This document shows, piece after piece, positions 6,146 through 9,113 of a stretch of 9,113 nt of DNA. The position numbers were made by a program, and so were the translations under genes. The DNA comes from Methanothrix sp. GTDB taxonomy: Archaea; Halobacteriota; Methanosarcinia; Methanotrichales; Methanotrichaceae. The notes below the pieces were generated by a model. It was not told the origin of the DNA, did not search any database, and saw only the letters and a list, made by a program, of their open reading frames with translations. The first letter of the stretch is position 1. Each line of letters starts with the position of its first letter. The stretch covers positions 1 to 9,113 of the forward strand of contig JAQTYS010000104.1 in the NCBI GenBank assembly GCA_028688175.1, in the 5' to 3' direction.

Positions 6146-7078
6146 ATGATGGAGAAACCAATCAAAGCTGCAGGGATATGCAAGATGTATAAGAGCTTCT
6201 TGGGTAGTAGTGCTACCATTCTTCATAACATATCCATGGATATCGAGGAAGGAGAGATCTTCGGTCTGCTCGGTCCCAACGGCTCAGGTAAGACCACTCT
6301 CATCTCCATCTTCTCCACTCTCATCTATCCGGAGCGTGGAAGTCTTTTCATCCTGGGGATGGATGCCCGTCGTGATAGCAAAGAGATACGCAAAGTCATA
6401 AACATCAGCACTGCCAAACCCAATTTTCCCTGGAGCCTGACTGTTCGAGAGAACCTGCGCCATTACGGCATGCTCTACGGCCTTTATGGCTCTGCTCTCA
6501 CCCAGACGGTGGAGGATCAAATTGATGCCTTCGAGCTGGGTGAGTTTAGGGATATGAAGTTCGAGAACCTCTCCACCGGCCTCAAGCAGCGTCTCTCCCT
6601 GGCCAAGGCCATGCTCAACCATCCTCGTCTGCTCTTCCTAGACGAGCCCACCACGGGCCTGGACCCCGATATATCCATTAAGACTCGCATGCTGATAAAA
6701 AGAATTCACCAGGAACAGAACATCTCTGTGGTCTTATCCACTCACTACATGCCGGAGGCGGAGATGCTCTGCGATAGGATTGCATTCCTGCGCAAGGGTA
6801 GGATTGTGGCGCTGGACACGCCCCACAATTTGAAGAGGCATATGGGATTGGGGGAACGAATTGTGGTCTCTTACGAAGGAACGGTAGACATCACAGCCCT
6901 GGAAAGTTTGCCGGGCGTTTTAGGCATTAAAACGGAGAGGGGCAGCTTGGAGATTGTGATCGACAGAGTCGAGGATAGTCTGGACAGGATCGTCAAACTC
7001 TTCTGCAATGCCAGAATACTTAATATAACCATAAAAGAGCCTGATTTGGAGGATGTATTCCTTGAACTGGCAAGGTGA
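6146..7078 (+). CDS. ABC-2 type transporter ATPase (CcmA/DrrA-like)
   Basis: The 310-residue ATPase is of the COG1131 group that powers ABC-2 exporters. Walker A GPNGSGKTT is at 43-51, the signature reads LSTGLKQR (142-149), Walker B RLLFLDEP at 161-168 has Glu167, the D-loop reads GLDP, and His200 is in STHYM. LSTG in place of LSGG is common in this group. The Q-loop Gln is not where one expects it: the region reads INISTAKPNFPWSLTVREN (about 86-104). After residue 235 there is an extra C-terminal domain of about 75 residues ending EPDLEDVFLELAR, standard for this group. ATG at 6146 follows the surface-protein stop by four bases. The end overlaps the permease gene by 26 bases. The substrate is unknown; drugs, lipids, polysaccharides and peptides are all handled by relatives. 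Confidence 0.88.
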   Translation: MMEKPIKAAGICKMYKSFLGSSATILHNISMDIEEGEIFGLLGPNGSGKTTLISIFSTLIYPERGSLFILGMDARRDSKEIRKVINISTAKPNFPWSLTVRENLRHYGMLYGLYGSALTQTVEDQIDAFELGEFRDMKFENLSTGLKQRLSLAKAMLNHPRLLFLDEPTTGLDPDISIKTRMLIKRIHQEQNISVVLSTHYMPEAEMLCDRIAFLRKGRIVALDTPHNLKRHMGLGERIVVSYEGTVDITALESLPGVLGIKTERGSLEIVIDRVEDSLDRIVKLFCNARILNITIKEPDLEDVFLELAR

Positions 7079-7847
7079 ATTGAACAAGTATCTGGCTAGT
7101 GCCTACAAGAATTGGCTCATCTCCAAGAGGAACATCTTTACCTTATTCGAGCTATTCTTCTGGCCCATGATAAGCCTGCTATCCATTGGTCTTCTCACCC
7201 GCTTCTTGAAGGTAGAGGGCTCGATGGTCTCCTTTCTCCTGGTGGGGGCCATTGCGCTGACCATTTTGCAGGTAGCTCAGATCGATGTAGCCTATGTTCT
7301 TTTATTCGATATGTGGTCCAAGAGCATCAAGAATACTTTCATCGCTCCGATTCGTAGCTATCATCTGGTATTTGGAGCAACACTCTTCGGCATCCTGCGG
7401 GGCAGTGTCGTCTTCTTCATCCTGGCGATTGTCAGCCGCTACCTATTTGGATTTGATTTTCAGTATGGCGGCCTGCTACCGGTGCTGATATTTCTGGCAG
7501 GTGTTTTTGCTACCGCTGCGGTCATCGGTATCACGGTGTGCATATCCATTCTTACCTTTGGTCAGAAAGCAGATGTTGCCGCCTGGAGCCTGAGCGGCAT
7601 GATCCTTCTAGTCAGTGGAATTTACTATCCCGTCGAGGTGCTGCCTCCCTTGTTGCAGACGCTGGCCAGAGCCATACCCCTGACCTACTTTTTAGAGTAC
7701 TACAGGTCAGTATTTATTCCAGGGCCCCATCATCTGATCATTGGCGCATTTCTAGCCGTTTTCTACCTGTGTCTAGGGCTGATCCTCTTTGATCGGGCCA
7801 TTGAGAGGGCGAGAAGGACTGGAATATTGTTGCGGCTGTCGGAGTAG
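7053..7847 (+). CDS. ABC-2 type transporter permease
   Basis: The product of 264 residues (if read from 7053) has a short cytoplasmic N-terminus and about six membrane helices. The mark of the ABC-2 family is the stretch near helix 5 reading SGIYYPVEVLPPLLQTLARA and then IPLTYFLEYYR. The charged tail (RAIERARRTGILLRLSE) is cytoplasmic. Start choice is open: the ATG at 7053 directly touches GGAGG (7048-7052), which is too close, whereas TTG at 7062 lies nine bases after that site and would give a product three residues shorter. The gene overlaps the ATPase gene, which argues for coupled production of one complex. A promoter is not needed here. No terminator with a clear hairpin follows. Confidence 0.87.
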   Translation: MYSLNWQGELNKYLASAYKNWLISKRNIFTLFELFFWPMISLLSIGLLTRFLKVEGSMVSFLLVGAIALTILQVAQIDVAYVLLFDMWSKSIKNTFIAPIRSYHLVFGATLFGILRGSVVFFILAIVSRYLFGFDFQYGGLLPVLIFLAGVFATAAVIGITVCISILTFGQKADVAAWSLSGMILLVSGIYYPVEVLPPLLQTLARAIPLTYFLEYYRSVFIPGPHHLIIGAFLAVFYLCLGLILFDRAIERARRTGILLRLSE

Positions 7848-7882
7848 TTTTGCAAGAGAAGTGATTTAATGTTCCGGTTTGC

Positions 7883-7887
7883 GAGGT
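7883..7887 (+). promoter_or_regulatory. Ribosome binding site deciding the TTG start at 7895
   Basis: GAGGT lies seven bases before TTG 7895. The upstream in-frame GTG at 7886 overlaps this site and has none of its own, so TTG is preferred. Confidence 0.5.
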
Positions 7888-7894
7888 GTTGGGA

Positions 7895-9113
7895 TTGATA
7901 GAAGGCATTTTGGGGCGCGTCCCGCTAGGAGATAGCCACAGTGTGCGGCTGATGGGCGTAATCAATCTCAGCCGTGAGTCATTCTACAAAGGCTCAGTGG
8001 CCGGTCCCCATGAGGCTCTCTCCCTGGCGACAGCTATGGAGGAGCAGGGCGCGGATATGATCGATTTGGGCGGCGTCTCCACGGCTCCAGGCTCTCCACC
8101 GATAAGTGAAGCCGTGGAACGAGAGAGGCTATTTCCTGCGCTCAAGGATATTTTGCAGAACCTGGATATCACCATCTCAATAGATACACAGAGATCCAGC
8201 ATTGCCAAAGACGCCCTTTCTCTTGGTGCCGCCTGCATAAATGACGTCTCAGGACTGTCTGATCCCCATATGGCTGCCAGCGTAGCCGAGTACGACGCTT
8301 CCTTAATCATCATGGCCTCTTCGCATAAAGCGGGCGATCTGCTCCATTTGAGCGAGATAATTGCTGTTCTGGGCGAACGAGTTAGAGCTGCGACCCAGAT
8401 CGGAGTATGCCAGGAGAAGATCTCAGTTGATCCGGGTATCGGCAAATGGATACCGGAAAAGACACCCGCCCACGATCTGGCCATCCTGGATGGAATGCTG
8501 CGACTGCGTGCTTTAGGGCGGCCGGTGGTCGCAGCTCTCTCTCGCAAGTCTTTCATCGGTGAGCGTCTGCATAAGCCCGATCCCTTCCAGAGGCTGGCGG
8601 GAACGCTGGCTGCCACGGCTATCGCAGTCTACCTGGGGGCGCATATCGTCAGGACGCATGATATCGCCGCCAGCCGGGAGACTGTAGCCATGGCCCAGGC
8701 GATCAGAGGCAGTCCGGGTATATCCACAGATGAGGAGATGGAGGTGGAGGTGCTGGGCTATTTGGGTCAGGGAGAAGATATGGCCGAAAACCTCCGCAGA
8801 ACAGAGGTAGATGAGCGAGGATATGGCACTCTCTGCAAGAAAAGCTCTTTTCGTATCCTGGCCGTACGCGGCCTGAGCAGCATGGAGGCCATAATAATAA
8901 AGCAGGAGATGCTGGCTCGAGGTGGAGATGCCGCCATTCCCAAGCTTGCTCTTCGCTGCGATCCTCGACCGGAAGAGGTTTTAATATTCGGCACCACCCA
9001 CCAGATAGCCGGCCTGGTAAAAAACTTGAGCGGCCAGCCTTTTCGGCTCTCGCGCTTGGCCGTGAGGATCGAGGAGGCAACTGCGATGATAGAAAGCCCA
9101 GAGCGTTACAGGT
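7895..9113 (+). CDS. Dihydropteroate-synthase-like protein with extra C-terminal domain (3' end missing)
   Basis: The frame is open from TTG 7895 to the window end (406 codons). Residues about 18-262 form a pterin-binding TIM barrel: MGVINLSRESF (20-30), GADMIDLGGVSTAPGS, ISIDT, INDVSGL, VDPGIGK (Asp179), ALSRKSFIG (Lys218) and RTHD (Arg253, His255). Dihydropteroate synthase joins a dihydropterin diphosphate to an aromatic amine. Two substrate loops differ from the folate enzyme: NVTPDSF is NLSRESF and STRPG is STAPG. In a methanogen the amine may be a ribofuranosyl-aminobenzene phosphate on the way to methanopterin, but this is inference. Residues about 315-406 (FRILAVRGLSSMEAIIIKQE, Lys336, then MLARGGDAA and GTTHQIAGL) resemble a domain that I recall at the N-terminus of some Clostridia and Thermotogae synthases; here it is C-terminal. 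The gene follows the ABC-2 permease by 47 bases. Confidence 0.85.
   Translation, partial: MIEGILGRVPLGDSHSVRLMGVINLSRESFYKGSVAGPHEALSLATAMEEQGADMIDLGGVSTAPGSPPISEAVERERLFPALKDILQNLDITISIDTQRSSIAKDALSLGAACINDVSGLSDPHMAASVAEYDASLIIMASSHKAGDLLHLSEIIAVLGERVRAATQIGVCQEKISVDPGIGKWIPEKTPAHDLAILDGMLRLRALGRPVVAALSRKSFIGERLHKPDPFQRLAGTLAATAIAVYLGAHIVRTHDIAASRETVAMAQAIRGSPGISTDEEMEVEVLGYLGQGEDMAENLRRTEVDERGYGTLCKKSSFRILAVRGLSSMEAIIIKQEMLARGGDAAIPKLALRCDPRPEEVLIFGTTHQIAGLVKNLSGQPFRLSRLAVRIEEATAMIESPERYR

Noticed and set aside
7848..7894. Promoter (TGATTTAAT at 7862-7870) or terminator between the ABC-2 permease and the pterin enzyme
   Set aside because: The A/T element is weak and the gap is short, so neither a separate promoter nor a terminator can be supported over simple read-through.
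7984..8616. Minus-strand open frame of 210 codons opposite the pterin enzyme
   Set aside because: The plus strand here encodes the conserved DHPS motifs. The antisense product is rich in Ser, Arg and Ala, as expected from the complement of that coding pattern.

Overview
The window looks like chromosomal DNA of a methanogenic archaeon. The best fit is Methanosarcinales, perhaps Methanothrix (Methanosaeta), but that placement rests on gene style and not on a database match. The archaeal signs are A/T-rich TATA boxes 20-80 bases before the genes, a COG1361-type secreted protein, a DUF6788 protein, and a dihydropteroate-synthase-like enzyme whose substrate loops differ from those of folate makers. 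Coding DNA is roughly balanced in GC, and genes are tightly packed with ATGA overlaps.

Layout. At the left edge, on the minus strand, lies the 5' end of a TrmO/TsaA-type tRNA methyltransferase gene. Just before it are frame-shifted remains of an unrecognised gene (about 165-475). An A/T-rich control region (476-729) leads to a 511-residue secreted protein (730-2265) with a Ser/Gly-rich N-terminal half and a matrixin-like zinc protease domain. After a short intergenic region with a perfect 10-base inverted repeat around a TATA box comes a four-gene operon (2357-5112). It encodes a small DUF6788 protein with a CX3CX2CXH motif, then a complete zinc-type ABC importer: a lipoprotein-like binding protein, an ATPase and a permease. 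A second operon (5161-7847) encodes a membrane-anchored COG1361-like surface protein, an ABC ATPase and an ABC-2 permease. The right edge is an incomplete gene (7895 to the end) for a dihydropteroate-synthase-like protein with an extra C-terminal domain.

How the genes work together. The importer genes overlap, so they should be made together. The binding protein catches the metal outside the membrane, the permease carries it, and the ATPase drives it. The small Cys/His protein is made first from the same message and is a candidate metal-linked partner or sensor. The second operon links a surface protein anchored by one C-terminal helix to an ABC-2 transporter of unknown substrate. The pterin enzyme probably serves tetrahydromethanopterin or folate-like cofactor synthesis.

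No rRNA, tRNA, CRISPR array or insertion sequence was seen. The least explained items are the inverted repeat at the importer promoter, the DUF6788-importer linkage, the altered loops and swapped domain order of the pterin enzyme, and the decayed gene at the left.
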